Program-made: the position numbers and the translations under genes | Part shown: piece after piece, positions 38,342 to 46,972 of the stretch | How positions within the stretch are numbered: the first letter of the stretch is position 1 | How the letters are laid out: each line of letters begins with the position of its first letter | DNA from: Endozoicomonas montiporae CL-33 | Lineage (GTDB): Bacteria; Pseudomonadota; Gammaproteobacteria; Pseudomonadales; Endozoicomonadaceae | Direction of reading: 5' to 3' | Assembly (NCBI RefSeq): GCF_001583435.1 | Contig: NZ_CP013251.1 | Span: forward strand, 3,671,215-3,735,214 | DNA length: 64,000 nt | The notes under the pieces: generated by a model | Told to the model about the DNA's origin: nothing | The model's input: the letters and a program-made list of their open reading frames with translations, nothing else | Database searches by the model: none

Positions 38342-39049
38342 TCAGCAGCGGGCAGCCTGTAGCTTCTGAAGCTGTTGCCCTTCAGAGTTAAAGTTATCCG
38401 GATTCAACCACTGCTCAAAGGCTTTCTTCAATTCGGGCCACTCACCATCCAGCATACTGAACCAGGCGGTGTCACGGTTTCTTCCTTTGTACACCAGTGC
38501 CTGGCGAAAAATGCCTTCAAAGGTGAAACCCAGCCTCAATGCCGCCTTTCTTGAAGGTGCATTGAGTGAATCGCACTTCCATTCGTAGCGTCTGTAACCC
38601 AGCTGTTCAAAAGCGTATTTCATCATCAGATACATGGCTTCGGTAGCGGCTGCCGTTTTTTGCAGCAAGGGCGAAAAATGCAGATGACCGACTTCGATAA
38701 CACCGTGCTCCGGATTAATACGCAGGTAGCTGGCAAGCCCAACCGCCTTAACGGTATCAGTAGCAACAATGGTGTAAAACACCGGGTCGTGGCTTTGGCT
38801 GATCTCTCGCAACCAGCTCATAAAGCTTTTTTCATCCGCTGCCGGTTCATGCAACAGGTAGGTCCACTCCTGTTGATCAACACTGGCATAGAGCGTTTCA
38901 TACAAATCTTTTCCATGCTGGTCAACATTGACCCTTTCCAGACGGCAATAGTGCCCGTTTAAAGTCAGTGCTTCAGGCAACGATGCCATTTTCCACTGCG
39001 GCATGGGTTGACCAACAGGTTGTCCATTAAGGTTAAAGTCTTGGGTCAT
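38342..39049 (-). CDS. GNAT N-acetyltransferase (RimJ/RimL-like)
   Basis: A 235-aa GNAT protein from MTQDFNLNGQPVGQPMPQW; this start follows an agaaagg site, and the frame extending to 39139 adds a hydrophobic stretch foreign to the family. GHLHFSPLLQKTAAATEAMY covers the acetyl-CoA site, and CDSLNAPSRKAALRLGFTFEG is the conserved C-terminal part of the RimJ/RimL subgroup. The substrate is unknown; it may be a protein N-terminus or a small amine. It is divergent from the DJ-1/PfpI-like gene. Confidence 0.87.
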   Translation of the reverse strand: MTQDFNLNGQPVGQPMPQWKMASLPEALTLNGHYCRLERVNVDQHGKDLYETLYASVDQQEWTYLLHEPAADEKSFMSWLREISQSHDPVFYTIVATDTVKAVGLASYLRINPEHGVIEVGHLHFSPLLQKTAAATEAMYLMMKYAFEQLGYRRYEWKCDSLNAPSRKAALRLGFTFEGIFRQALVYKGRNRDTAWFSMLDGEWPELKKAFEQWLNPDNFNSEGQQLQKLQAARC

Positions 39050-39239
39050 AACAAACCTTTCTCTGCAAACTATGTCCGGAAGAATAAATCCGAAAAAAAA
39101 TTCACTAAAGAACCAGTTAGTAAAAAAGCACGGAACCACTCTGTTGACTAAACGATCAGGACGTTAGTATTGTTCAAGGCGACCTGACCACGTTAAACAT
39201 CACAAATAACCATAACTTCAACCCAGTAGGGGCAAGCTG

Positions 39240-39917
39240 ATGAACGTTCTCATTGTACTCACCTCACACGACCAGCTGGGAGAAACCGGCCATAAAACCG
39301 GCTTCTGGCTGGAAGAATTTGCCAGCCCTTATTACCTCCTGAAGGATGCCGGTGCCGATGTCACACTGGCTTCACCACTGGGCGGCCAGCCACCGCTTGA
39401 TCCGAAAAGTAATGAACAGGATGTGCAAACCGAAGATACGCATCGTTTTAATAACGACCCGGAAGCCCAGTCCGAGCTGGCCAACACTAAAATACTGGCG
39501 GATATGAAAGCCGATCATTTTGATGCCGTATTTTATCCGGGGGGGCACGGACCTCTGTGGGATCTGTATCAGGATGCGCATTCCATTGCTCTGATAGAAG
39601 CTTTCGTTGCAGCAGACAAAACCGTCGCCACAGTCTGTCATGCACCGGCCGTGTTACTGAACACCAAAGACAAGAATGGTGTTCCACTGCTCAAAGGAAA
39701 AAGAGTCACTGCTTTCAGCAACTCGGAAGAAGCGGCTGTTGGGTTAACCGATGTGGTGCCTTACTCACTGGAAGATCAGCTGATTGAACAAGGCGGAATA
39801 TATGAAAAAACAGAAGACTGGCATTCGCTGGCTATTGAAGATGGATTACTGATTACCGGCCAGAACCCGGCTTCTTCCGCAGCCGTTGCCAAAGCCCTGA
39901 TCAGAGCGATTCAATAG
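39240..39917 (+). CDS. DJ-1/PfpI superfamily protein (Hsp31-like)
   Basis: A 225-aa protein of the class I glutamine amidotransferase-like superfamily. VATVCHAPAVLL has the nucleophile elbow cysteine, GETGHKTGFWLEEFASPYY carries the conserved glutamate, and FYPGGHGPLWDL is the glycine-rich loop. This set suits the Hsp31/glyoxalase III-like branch, which turns methylglyoxal into lactate or acts on damaged proteins. A hairpin (cggtaagcct ... aggcttaccg) about 20 bp past its stop may end its transcript. Confidence 0.88.
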   Translation: MNVLIVLTSHDQLGETGHKTGFWLEEFASPYYLLKDAGADVTLASPLGGQPPLDPKSNEQDVQTEDTHRFNNDPEAQSELANTKILADMKADHFDAVFYPGGHGPLWDLYQDAHSIALIEAFVAADKTVATVCHAPAVLLNTKDKNGVPLLKGKRVTAFSNSEEAAVGLTDVVPYSLEDQLIEQGGIYEKTEDWHSLAIEDGLLITGQNPASSAAVAKALIRAIQ

Positions 39918-40137
39918 CACTATCCTTCACTCACGGTAAGCCTCATAGACATAAGGCTTACCGACTGTAGTGAAAGGCTCGAACTTGCATGAACCAACCC
40001 TTTAGAGGCTGTTCACAACTCATCCAGCAGATGCAACTGTCGATTTTCCAAATGCAAACGACCACTGTAAAAGCCGTGATGCTGGTGAGCTTTAGGAATT
40101 GACCTGAAATAATATCCCTGTTTTCCTGAAGTCATGA

Positions 40138-41389
40138 ATGCTGGATAATCCTTGCCGCTTCATCCTGTCTCTGGAAAGGATCATGAATGAATATCCTGCT
40201 GCAATAAAACGCCAGATGATTCGCCTATATACCTCACTCAACGAGCGAGACCGCCGCCGCTATGCTGCTGTTGAGGCTCAAAAGTTAGGGCATGGCGGCA
40301 TTCATTATATTTCGGAACTTTTGAAATGCGATCCAAAAACGATAACTCATGGCATTCAGGAGCTGGAATCAGAAAAACCGCTTGATACCGAGCGCCAACG
40401 AAAAAAAAGGCGGAGGTCGAAAACCTCTGACTCAGATATTTCCCGAACTGGCTGACCGCCTTCTTGTGATTCTGAAAGATCACACCGCAGGCGACCCGAT
40501 GCGCCAGGAGGTAAAATGGACAAATCTTTCCCGACGACAAATTGCTCAAAGGCTGAAAGAAAGCGGCACACCAGCGAACAAGAATGTTGTTTCAAAACGG
40601 CTTCACAAACTGGGATTCCGCCGTCGCAAGCCCCAGAAAAAGAGGACAATGAAGCAGCATAAAGATCGCAACGCCCAGTTTGAAAATATTGCACGATTGA
40701 AACAGCAATACCTCGAAGCGGGTAAGCCTGTTTTGAGCATTGATACGAAAAAGAAAGAGGAGTTGGGCAATTTCTACCGTGAAGGTGTAACGGATGCCAC
40801 TGAACCGACAATCGTGAACGATCATGACTTTCCCAGCTACGGCAAAGGCAAGCTCATTCCTCACGGTATCTATGACCTTGGAAAAAATGAAGCATCCATA
40901 CACCTGAATACCAGTCGAGATACATCAGAGCTTGCATGCGACAGCATCGAATTATGGTGGAAGGAAAAAGGCCGTTCAGATTACCCCAACGAGAACGAAA
41001 TGCTCGTTTTTTGTGATTGCGGTGGCAGCAACGCGTCCAGGTCATACCTGTTCAAAGAAGATTTAGAGTCACTTGCAGACCGCCTGAAATTGAAAATTCG
41101 TATTGCTCACCTGCCATCCTACTGCTCGAAGTATAATCCGATCGAGCACCGTGTGTTTCCCCATGTGACAAGGGCCTGCCAGGGCGTGCCGTTGGAAACG
41201 GTGGAGGTTGCGAAGCATTACATAGAAAAAGCAGAAACCACCAAGGGGCTTCAAGTGGCGGTGCGCATCATGGATAAGGTTTATAAAACAGGGCGAAAAT
41301 ATGCAGCAGATTATAAGGAAAAGATGACTATACGGTTCGACAAATTTTTACCCAGCTGGAACTATACGGCTGTTCCAAAGGCTGGGTAA
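40138..41389 (+). CDS. ISAzo13-like transposase in two frames
   Basis: An N-terminal frame (40138-40455, HTH region with YAAVEAQKLGHGGIHYISEL) and a main frame (usable to 41389) together encode an ISAzo13-family transposase of about 400 aa. They meet at a run of eight A near 40401, where the conserved GGGRKP block starts in the second frame. A +1 or -2 shift is needed: either programmed slippage on the A-run or a single-base indel. The main part includes VLSIDTKKKEELGNFYREG, VFCDCGGSNASRSYLFKED and PSYCSKYNPIEHRVFPHVTR. I could not fix the element's ends. Confidence 0.8.
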
Positions 41390-41647
41390 AAAAAGAATTT
41401 ATTAAAGGACAGTTCCTTAGGAGTTTTTGGCTCATTCCATTCGCATCACCTTCTGAGTTTACGGGCGGCAAGCAGGTTCAGAGTTTCTTTCCATCGTGCA
41501 ACGCCAGAATAGGCAGCAGAGTCAGTCTCTGGGGCAAAAAAACTCAGGTTCTGAGTAACGTCGGGCATTTGGGTTCAGAGTATGTGGCTGGGGTCCGGAG
41601 TAGATAATGTTGGGCAAAAATGCGCGAGTTCACAGTTTGGAAGGAAC

Positions 41648-41722
41648 AGCTAACAAATGGTTCCAGTTCGTTCGCTGCGCTCACCCGACTGCCTTCGGCG
41701 GCGGCTTATGCAGGCGTTATGT
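41648..41722 (+). other. integron attC site 1
   Basis: A 75-bp site: left core ending taac (41651-41654) followed by aaatggttccagttcg, a GC-rich palindromic middle, and right core ggcgttatgt (R' gttatgt at 41716-41722). Its left half is nearly identical to that of attC site 3. The left and right arms pair less well than in the other two sites, so it may be a hybrid or decayed site. The 260 bp before it, back to the ISAzo13-like gene, hold no visible gene. Confidence 0.7.
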
Positions 41723-41723
41723 G

Positions 41724-42137
41724 CTATTCATCAACATCAACTATTTCTGATTCAGGTCGTACCCAAGGGAAGGTAACGGGTACTCGACTGTCACTATTTG
41801 TATAGGTACAGCCATCCTTGTCACGGAAGATTTTTCCATCCAACCAATAGGCTTCCCCGTTTTCTTTGAACACGGTGCTATCCCTTTTGTTCTGGAACAT
41901 ACCATCACCAACGTCTACCCATTCATCATCTTCACCAGTTAGCGGCGAGATCGTCTGGAAACGAGCCAGCTTATCAAAGTGTTCGAGACAGTAAGGTGCG
42001 CTGAAACCGCTATGCCCTTGCTTCGAGAAAGTTTCCAGCAGTTCAAGTAAGCAGTCGCACATCATTTTTTGCATTTCGTCATCACCAGGCCAGCCAGCGA
42101 TTTCAAATTCTTTTTTTGCGTGAGCAATTAATGACAT
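41724..42137 (-). CDS. cassette-borne hypothetical protein
   Basis: A 137-aa acidic protein from MSLIAHAKKEFEIAGWPGDD, with an aaggaaaat site just before it. It fills the cassette between attC sites 1 and 2 but reads against the direction usual for cassette genes, so it must bring its own promoter. No known domain; a GEAYWLDGKIFRDKDGCTY repeat-like stretch resembles small phage or immunity-type proteins, without proof. Confidence 0.65.
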   Translation of the reverse strand: MSLIAHAKKEFEIAGWPGDDEMQKMMCDCLLELLETFSKQGHSGFSAPYCLEHFDKLARFQTISPLTGEDDEWVDVGDGMFQNKRDSTVFKENGEAYWLDGKIFRDKDGCTYTNSDSRVPVTFPWVRPESEIVDVDE

Positions 42138-42167
42138 TTTATTTTCCTTTTCTATCAATGAGATCGC

Positions 42168-42229
42168 ACATAACAAAGTTTTCCACCAGAACTGCGCCTT
42201 CGGCTTGGCAGGTGAAAACGGCGTTATGT
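42168..42229 (+). other. integron attC site 2
   Basis: A 62-bp site with complementary cores acataac (42168-42174) and gttatgt (42223-42229). The inner arms gttttccacc and ggtgaaaac pair with one extra unpaired base on the left arm, the asymmetry that defines the recombining strand. The middle is a short gccttcggc hairpin. This is a textbook attC. Confidence 0.88.
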
Positions 42230-42277
42230 CGCAGCAGCCAACCCCTCATAAATCTCAGGGAACTATTTCTTGCAAGA

Positions 42278-42295
42278 GTTATCAAATATGATAAC
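42278..42295. promoter_or_regulatory. likely operator of the higBA cassette
   Basis: A perfect inverted repeat, gttatca-aata-tgataac, at the start of the second cassette. HigA-type antitoxins bind such palindromes near their promoter. The IS1-family insertion begins eight bases later and now separates it from higB by about 870 bp. Confidence 0.5.
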
Positions 42296-42320
42296 CTTTC
42301 TGGGTAGTGGGCCAGAACTG

Positions 42321-42830
42321 TTATATCGCGTGAATATTGACCCCAAACTCAACTTTATTAATCAATAATCCAATAACAATATCGTGCATCTTTTCGAGCT
42401 TTGAAAAACAAATTGTCTTTCTGGCCAACCGTTTAATCCAAGTCCGAAAATTAAGGTTTTTACGCTCTATCTTCTGAGTGTTTGCTTTACCAATAATATG
42501 CATGTTTTCATCAAGGTGTCGCTCATAGGCTCCCCAATCATCGGTGTAAAATTTATTAATACCAAATGGCTTCAGAAGTGTTTTGAGTTCTTTAAAAACT
42601 TCATCTTTCCGTTTTCCGAAAACATAAGCAAGCACGGTATTTGTAGCGTGATCAACAGCATACCAAAGCCAGCGTTGGTTCGATTTATCATGAACATACG
42701 ACCACTGCTCATCTAGCTCAGCCTCTTGGCAGACAAGCCCTACATGAATAATTGCATCTGACTTGAGATCAATAGTTTGAATATTTGGGTTGACCTTTAC
42801 CAGACCGCTTTCTTTTTTTTTAGAGTCTTT
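42321..42830 (-). CDS. insB: IS1-family transposase, InsB part
   Basis: The catalytic part of an IS1 transposase. The 104 residues from MLAYVFGKRKDEVFKELKTL are preceded in the same frame by LDEQWSYVHDKSNQRWLWYA, so translation arrives by -1 frameshift from insA at a run of nine A (42814-42822 region). The conserved NTQKIERKNLNFRTWIKRLA and FSKLEKMHDIVIG blocks match IS1. It looks intact. Confidence 0.85.
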   Translation of the reverse strand, partial: KDSKKKESGLVKVNPNIQTIDLKSDAIIHVGLVCQEAELDEQWSYVHDKSNQRWLWYAVDHATNTVLAYVFGKRKDEVFKELKTLLKPFGINKFYTDDWGAYERHLDENMHIIGKANTQKIERKNLNFRTWIKRLARKTICFSKLEKMHDIVIGLLINKVEFGVNIHAI

Positions 42831-43078
42831 ATTACTGTTGTCTTGCTTATTCCGAGTACTTTACTTGTATCCCTGATTCCGCTGCCATTTATTGCCATAT
42901 CGATGATTTTTTCTTTAACGCCAGGCTCACAGGCCTTGTAGCGATATTCAAGCATGAAGGTTTTGATTTCACATTTGTCATTACAGCAATAGTATCGTGG
43001 AACATCATGAGTGCTGTATCCGAAAGGCCGAACTTGGTTACTGCCACATGTTGTACAGAGGACTTGCGTAAGGCACAT
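42797..43078 (-). CDS. insA: IS1-family InsA
   Basis: A 93-aa zinc-finger/HTH protein: CTTCGSNQVRPFGYSTH and CCNDKCEIKTFMLEYRY are the zinc-binding part, and GSGIRDTSKVLGISKTTVI is the HTH. It ends at LKKKKAVW after an A-run where frameshifting would give the InsAB' transposase. InsA alone usually represses the element. Confidence 0.87.
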   Translation of the reverse strand: MCLTQVLCTTCGSNQVRPFGYSTHDVPRYYCCNDKCEIKTFMLEYRYKACEPGVKEKIIDMAINGSGIRDTSKVLGISKTTVIKTLKKKKAVW

Positions 43079-43166
43079 TTTTAAACCGCATTTTTCAAAG
43101 TTGCCGAATGTCGTATTTTAGCAGACAGGGCTAGAATCACAGAACTGTGCCACTACCCCTTTCTGT

Positions 43167-43490
43167 ATGAAGTGGCGTATTACGTTTTACAGCAAGAAAA
43201 TAGAGGAAGAGACTCTGAGTTTCCCTTCGGGGATCTTGGCTAACTTCATCCATATAGCTGAAATGATTGAAGAATTTGGTCCTGCTCTTGGCAAGCCATA
43301 TACAGCTCCAATGGGTGACGGTCTCTTTGAGATTAGAGCAAAAGGCAAAGAAGGTATCGGTCGTTCTCTGTTCTGTCAGGTCAAGGGGCAAGAGGTTATA
43401 GTTCTTAACTCCTTCATCAAGAAGACTCAGAAAACACCAAAAAAAGAGCTGGAACTTGCCAGAAAACGAATGAAGGAGGTCAAAAAATGA
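43167..43490 (+). CDS. higB: HigB-type toxin
   Basis: A 107-aa toxin of the RelE/HigB superfamily (phage Gp49-like branch). FGPALGKPYTAPMGDGLFEI, RSLFCQVKGQEVIVLNSFIKKTQKTP and the basic tail LARKRMKEVKK are typical. Such toxins cleave mRNA on the ribosome. It precedes and overlaps its antitoxin gene by four bases, the reversed order seen in higBA. Its own promoter region was displaced by the IS1-family element at 42303-43157, so expression may now depend on that element. Confidence 0.9.
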   Translation: MKWRITFYSKKIEEETLSFPSGILANFIHIAEMIEEFGPALGKPYTAPMGDGLFEIRAKGKEGIGRSLFCQVKGQEVIVLNSFIKKTQKTPKKELELARKRMKEVKK

Positions 43491-43786
43491 CAAGACCAAC
43501 ATTTTCTGATTTCAAGAAAAAAGCTCTCAAAAATCCAGAAGTAAGAGCTGAATACGAAGAACTTGAATTGGCTTATGAGCTGCGCAAACAGCTCATTGCC
43601 TTGCGTAAAGAAGCAGGTTTAACCCAAGAAGAGTTGGCTGAGATTCTGCACACGCAGAAAAGCAATATCTCACGACTTGAGAACGTCAACTCAAAAACAT
43701 CACCGAAGCTGTCAACAATCGAAGACTATGCAAAAGCTATTGGTTACAAGGTGAAAATCAGCTTTGTGCCACAAGCTGCAACATAA
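43487..43786 (+). CDS. higA: HigA-type antitoxin
   Basis: A 99-aa antitoxin with a Cro/C1-type HTH (LIALRKEAGLTQEELAEILH and KSNISRLENVNSKTSPKLST). The N-terminal helix LKNPEVRAEYEELELAYELR is common in HigA partners of Gp49-like toxins. It would bind HigB and repress the operon. The stop codon TAA lies inside the left core of attC site 3, so the gene pair fits the cassette exactly. Confidence 0.92.
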   Translation: MTRPTFSDFKKKALKNPEVRAEYEELELAYELRKQLIALRKEAGLTQEELAEILHTQKSNISRLENVNSKTSPKLSTIEDYAKAIGYKVKISFVPQAAT

Positions 43787-43867
43787 CAAATGGTTCCAGT
43801 TCGTTCCGGGGCTGCGCCCCTCCACCCGACGCCGCCGTCGGCGGCGCGGCTGAACCAGGCGTTATGT
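43781..43867 (+). other. integron attC site 3
   Basis: An 87-bp site with complementary cores acataac (43781-43787) and gttatgt (43861-43867). The arms tggttccag and ctgaacca pair with one extra base in the left arm, and the middle holds GC-rich palindromes (gccgccgtcggcggc). It closes the higBA cassette. The 270 bp between it and tRNA-Pro contain no clear gene. Confidence 0.88.
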
Positions 43868-44136
43868 GGCTAAACCAAGTCTCGGTAACCTTCAACCGAG
43901 AACTGCACGATAAAGTAATTGGTGAATTCATCTCAAGAAATCACTATCAACGTATCTAGTACGTCACCTCGAACAGAGGCAGGCAAGAAAATCTATATTC
44001 GTAAAGCCTCCAAAGTCAAGGGTTCAAAATGAACGACAGACACAACTTAAACAGTTGTTTTGTTCTCACTTTTGTTCTCAAACGCCTTTATTCAGGCACA
44101 AAAGAAGAGCTACATAACTGTAACCCTTGATTTTAC

Positions 44137-44213
44137 TGGTCGGCGTGAGAGGATTCGAACCTCCGACCCTTTCGTCCCGAACGAAATGCGCTACCAGGCT
44201 GCGCTACACGCCG
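44137..44213 (-). tRNA. tRNA-Pro(CGG)
   Basis: A 77-nt tRNA on the minus strand including an encoded CCA end. Acceptor stem cggcgtg/cacgccg, D-arm gcgcagcctggtagcgc, anticodon stem tttcg/cgaaa around loop ttcggga (anticodon CGG), T-loop ttcgaat. All stems pair. The integron cassettes and IS elements end just past its 3' side, the usual side for island insertion. Confidence 0.96.
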
Positions 44214-44273
44214 AGTATCACTCGGAATCCATTTTAGTTATCTGACCAATCGTGTCAATCCCCTACTCCAAAG

Positions 44274-44801
44274 CTACTTCTCTGCAACTTCTCGAAATAT
44301 ACGACGGTAGATATCTACCATTGGCTGACTAAAAAGAACAAATATAATTTTGTCTGGAGAGGGCGACGTTTTCAGCCACTCAGCAACTGTCGTGATAGCT
44401 ATCCGGGCTGCCTCTTCATGAGGATAACCATAAACACCACAGCTAATTGCTGGGAAAGCAAGACTCTTGAGCTGTTCCTGCACTGCCAGTTCCAGTGTAC
44501 TTTGATAACAGGAGCGAAGTAATTCGGCTTCACCGGCCTGACCACCCTGCCATACCGGCCCAACGGTGTGCAGTACCCTTTGTGCCGGAAGATTAAAAGC
44601 CGGAGTCGAACGCACTTGCCCTGTTGGGCATCCGTCGTATTGTCGACAGGCTTGCTGAAGTTGTTCAACACCTGCCGCCTGATGTATAGCTCCATCCACT
44701 CCACCGCCGCCAGCCAGGCGACTGTTAGCGGCATTCACTATGCCATCCACTGACATTTGGGTGATATCACCTTCTACAATCTGAATCCGGCTTTTAATCA
44801 T
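44274..44801 (-). CDS. macrodomain protein (YmdB-like)
   Basis: A 175-aa macrodomain that binds ADP-ribose and in this subgroup removes acetyl from O-acetyl-ADP-ribose. [30 protein letters not shown] and the second loop [19 protein letters not shown] are diagnostic, and the length matches E. coli YmdB. It starts only six bases after the end of the upstream DAHP synthase gene, so the two are probably co-transcribed, although no functional link is known. Confidence 0.92.
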   Translation of the reverse strand: MIKSRIQIVEGDITQMSVDGIVNAANSRLAGGGGVDGAIHQAAGVEQLQQACRQYDGCPTGQVRSTPAFNLPAQRVLHTVGPVWQGGQAGEAELLRSCYQSTLELAVQEQLKSLAFPAISCGVYGYPHEEAARIAITTVAEWLKTSPSPDKIIFVLFSQPMVDIYRRIFREVAEK

Positions 44802-44807
44802 TACTTT

Positions 44808-46169
44808 TCACTGATTACTGAGTTTTCGGCAATCCTTCATCGTTTCTGCGATCAGGTAAGCCAGCTCCAGAGCCTGATCGGCGTTCAGGCGCGGATCACA
44901 GTGGGTATGATAACGGTTGCCAAGGCTGTCAACTGTCACGGGTCGAGCCCCGCCAATACATTCCGTGACATTCTGTCCGGTCATTTCAAAGTGAACACCG
45001 CCTGCGTAAGTACCTTCAGCACGGTGTACTTCAAAGAACTGTTTAACTTCAGTCAGTACCTTTGATACTTCACGGGTTTTATAGCCGTTATCCGCTTTAA
45101 TGGTGTTGCCGTGCATCGGGTCACAACTCCACAAGACCTTTTTACCTTCCCGCTCAACCGCACGAATCAGGTTTGGCAGATTGCTCTCAACATTGTCCGC
45201 ACCCATTCGCACAATGACATTCAGCCGACCCGCTTCATTCTCAGGGTTCAACAGGTCAATCAACCTGATTAAATCTTCCGGAGGCAACGTAGGACCCGCT
45301 TTCAAACCAATCGGATTGTGAATACCACGGGCAAATTCAACGTGCGCACCTTCAACCTGACGAGTCCGGTCGCCAATCCATAACATGTGCGCTGAACAGT
45401 CATACCAGTCGCCGGTCAGGCTGTCCTGACGGGTCATTGCCTGTTCATAAGGCAGCAGCAACGATTCGTGGGAGGTATAAAAATCGGTTTCGCTAATAGC
45501 GGCAGAGTTTTCAGCAGTAATCCCGCAGGCTCGCATAAAATCAAGCGATTCATCAATGCGGTCAGCAAGATGTGAATACTGCTCAGACTGTGGACTATTG
45601 GCGACAAAGTCCAGATTCCAGGCATGCACCTGTTCCAGAGAAGCCAGACCACCCTGTGCAAAAGCGCGCAACAGGTTCAGTGTTGAAGCTGCCTGATGAT
45701 AGGCCATCAGCATGCGCTCAGGGTCTGGTGTGCGACTTTCGGCTGAAAAATCCATCCCGTTGATGATGTCACCACGGTAAATGGGCAGCTCGAGACCATT
45801 GATGGTTTCTGTACCGGAAGTACGTGGCTTGGCAAACTGACCGGCCACTCGACCTACCTTGATCACCGGAGAACTGGCACCGAAGGTCAGTACCACGGCC
45901 ATCTGCATCAGTACTTTAAAGGTGTCACGAATATTATCGGCACTGAATTCCAGAAAACTTTCAGCGCAATCGCCACCCTGCAACAGGAAAGCCTTCCCTT
46001 CCGTCGCCTGGGCCAGACGTCTGCGCAACTCCCGCACTTCACCAGCAAATACCAGCGGCGGCATTTTACGCAACCGGTTTTCGACCTGTTGCAGGTGTGC
46101 CTGATCTGGATACTCTGGCAGCTGGATAACGGGCATCTCTCTCCAGCTGTCAATATTCCATTGCTTCAT
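44808..46169 (-). CDS. class II DAHP synthase
   Basis: A 453-aa class II 3-deoxy-7-phosphoheptulonate synthase, the first enzyme of the shikimate pathway. [33 protein letters not shown] and [20 protein letters not shown] are typical of the plant-like class II enzymes, with metal and phosphoenolpyruvate residues in place. The 250-bp region upstream, to the divergent leader at 46423, must hold its promoter. A divergent attenuator-like leader next to an aromatic pathway gene is noteworthy. Confidence 0.95.
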   Translation of the reverse strand: MKQWNIDSWREMPVIQLPEYPDQAHLQQVENRLRKMPPLVFAGEVRELRRRLAQATEGKAFLLQGGDCAESFLEFSADNIRDTFKVLMQMAVVLTFGASSPVIKVGRVAGQFAKPRTSGTETINGLELPIYRGDIINGMDFSAESRTPDPERMLMAYHQAASTLNLLRAFAQGGLASLEQVHAWNLDFVANSPQSEQYSHLADRIDESLDFMRACGITAENSAAISETDFYTSHESLLLPYEQAMTRQDSLTGDWYDCSAHMLWIGDRTRQVEGAHVEFARGIHNPIGLKAGPTLPPEDLIRLIDLLNPENEAGRLNVIVRMGADNVESNLPNLIRAVEREGKKVLWSCDPMHGNTIKADNGYKTREVSKVLTEVKQFFEVHRAEGTYAGGVHFEMTGQNVTECIGGARPVTVDSLGNRYHTHCDPRLNADQALELAYLIAETMKDCRKLSNQ

Positions 46170-46422
46170 TCACTTCTCTCATGAATCAATATTACTCAAG
46201 CTGGCAATACTACAACACTTAAATCAACAAAGCTGTGTTCTGCGCTCAAACATTTTTTGCATTTGCAGAGGCAACCATTAACCGCCACCGCAAACTAACA
46301 AGTTCACATAATCACACAAATAAACGGGTATTAAAGCACCAATAAGCTCTACGGACTTTACACAGTCGAAAATCACTGTTATACAGTACACAACGAACTC
46401 GATTAGATAGTTTTACCTAAAC

Positions 46423-46503
46423 ATGACTTTTCAGACTTCCATGACCAACACCCTTAAGAAACGCTCCATTATGATGATGTGGTGCGGGGTCTGTTGTGGA
46501 TAG
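46423..46503 (+). CDS. leader peptide ending MMMWCGVCCG
   Basis: A 26-codon frame (or 20 codons from the ATG at 46441) ending in three Met, one Trp and three Cys codons (MMMWCGVCCG), then TAG. It lies directly before a factor-independent terminator, and its last codons overlap one strand of a competing hairpin. This is the layout of a transcription attenuator leader. I do not know a described leader with this sequence. The controlled gene would be the 78-aa gene at 46697 unless a longer transcript exists. Confidence 0.6.
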   Translation: MTFQTSMTNTLKKRSIMMMWCGVCCG

Positions 46504-46556
46504 CTGAAAAGCACTGAACAGGCCCCCGCATCAATACGATCCGGGGGCTTTTTTTT
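46483..46556 (+). promoter_or_regulatory. attenuator: antiterminator versus terminator
   Basis: Terminator: gcccccg (46522-46528) pairs with cgggggc (46542-46548), then eight T. Antiterminator: ugcggggucuguu (46483-46495, inside the last leader codons) pairs with aacaggcccccgca (46517-46530) over 13 pairs with one bulge. The two structures share 46522-46528 and cannot coexist. A ribosome finishing the leader would cover the first strand and favour termination. Confidence 0.72.
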
Positions 46557-46696
46557 GGGTGAATGAAACGCCTTATCGCATCTGCCAGTAAAGGAAACAG
46601 ATGCAGGTAATCAACCATGAGCAGAAATTGCCGTTAATTCACAGCATTACGCTTTCAATGAAATAACAGCATTTTCACAGTAAAAAGGACAAGACA

Positions 46697-46933
46697 GTGA
46701 GTTATCTGAAACTGAAACTGGTCACCACCGGCAGCCTTGGCAACCTGGAAAGAGTGCTTCACTCAGATGTGGACTATGAATTGAAAATCAACCACTTCTC
46801 TGCAGAGCACAACACCGATCGTAATTGCTATGAAGTGGAAATGTGCATTTCCGGTTTTCAGACTCAGGATCAGATTATTATGAAGCTGGCAGGCGAAAAA
46901 GAGATTCGAGAACTGACTCCTCTGCGTAGATGA
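46697..46933 (+). CDS. small hypothetical protein
   Basis: A 78-aa protein from a GTG start preceded by aaaggac. It is a compact mixed alpha/beta sequence (MSYLKLKLVTTGSLGNLERV ... YEVEMCISGF) with no family I recognise. It is the first gene after the attenuator-like leader at 46423-46556, with about 140 bp between, so it is the likely controlled gene. It converges with the sulfurtransferase gene. Confidence 0.6.
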   Translation: MSYLKLKLVTTGSLGNLERVLHSDVDYELKINHFSAEHNTDRNCYEVEMCISGFQTQDQIIMKLAGEKEIRELTPLRR

Positions 46934-46972
46934 TGGCATTTAAAGGAGTCAGCACCGCGTGTTCTGACTCCT

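Larger units (their letters stand above)
42303..43157 (-). mobile_element. IS1-family element
   Basis: An 855-bp element with inverted ends starting ggtagtgg and an exact 8-bp target duplication, cctttctg (42295-42302 and 43158-43165). It carries insA and insB on the minus strand. The insertion lies in the leader of the higBA genes within an integron cassette. Confidence 0.9.

Noticed and set aside
42797..43078. A zinc-finger regulator belonging to the toxin-antitoxin cassette
   Set aside because: It is InsA of the IS1-family element, defined by the element's ends and the 8-bp target repeat.
44060..44245. 61-codon frame across the tRNA-Pro region
   Set aside because: It is antisense to a fully paired tRNA gene.
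46423..46556. Leader of the class II DAHP synthase gene itself
   Set aside because: The leader and terminator read on the plus strand, away from that gene, so they cannot attenuate it directly.
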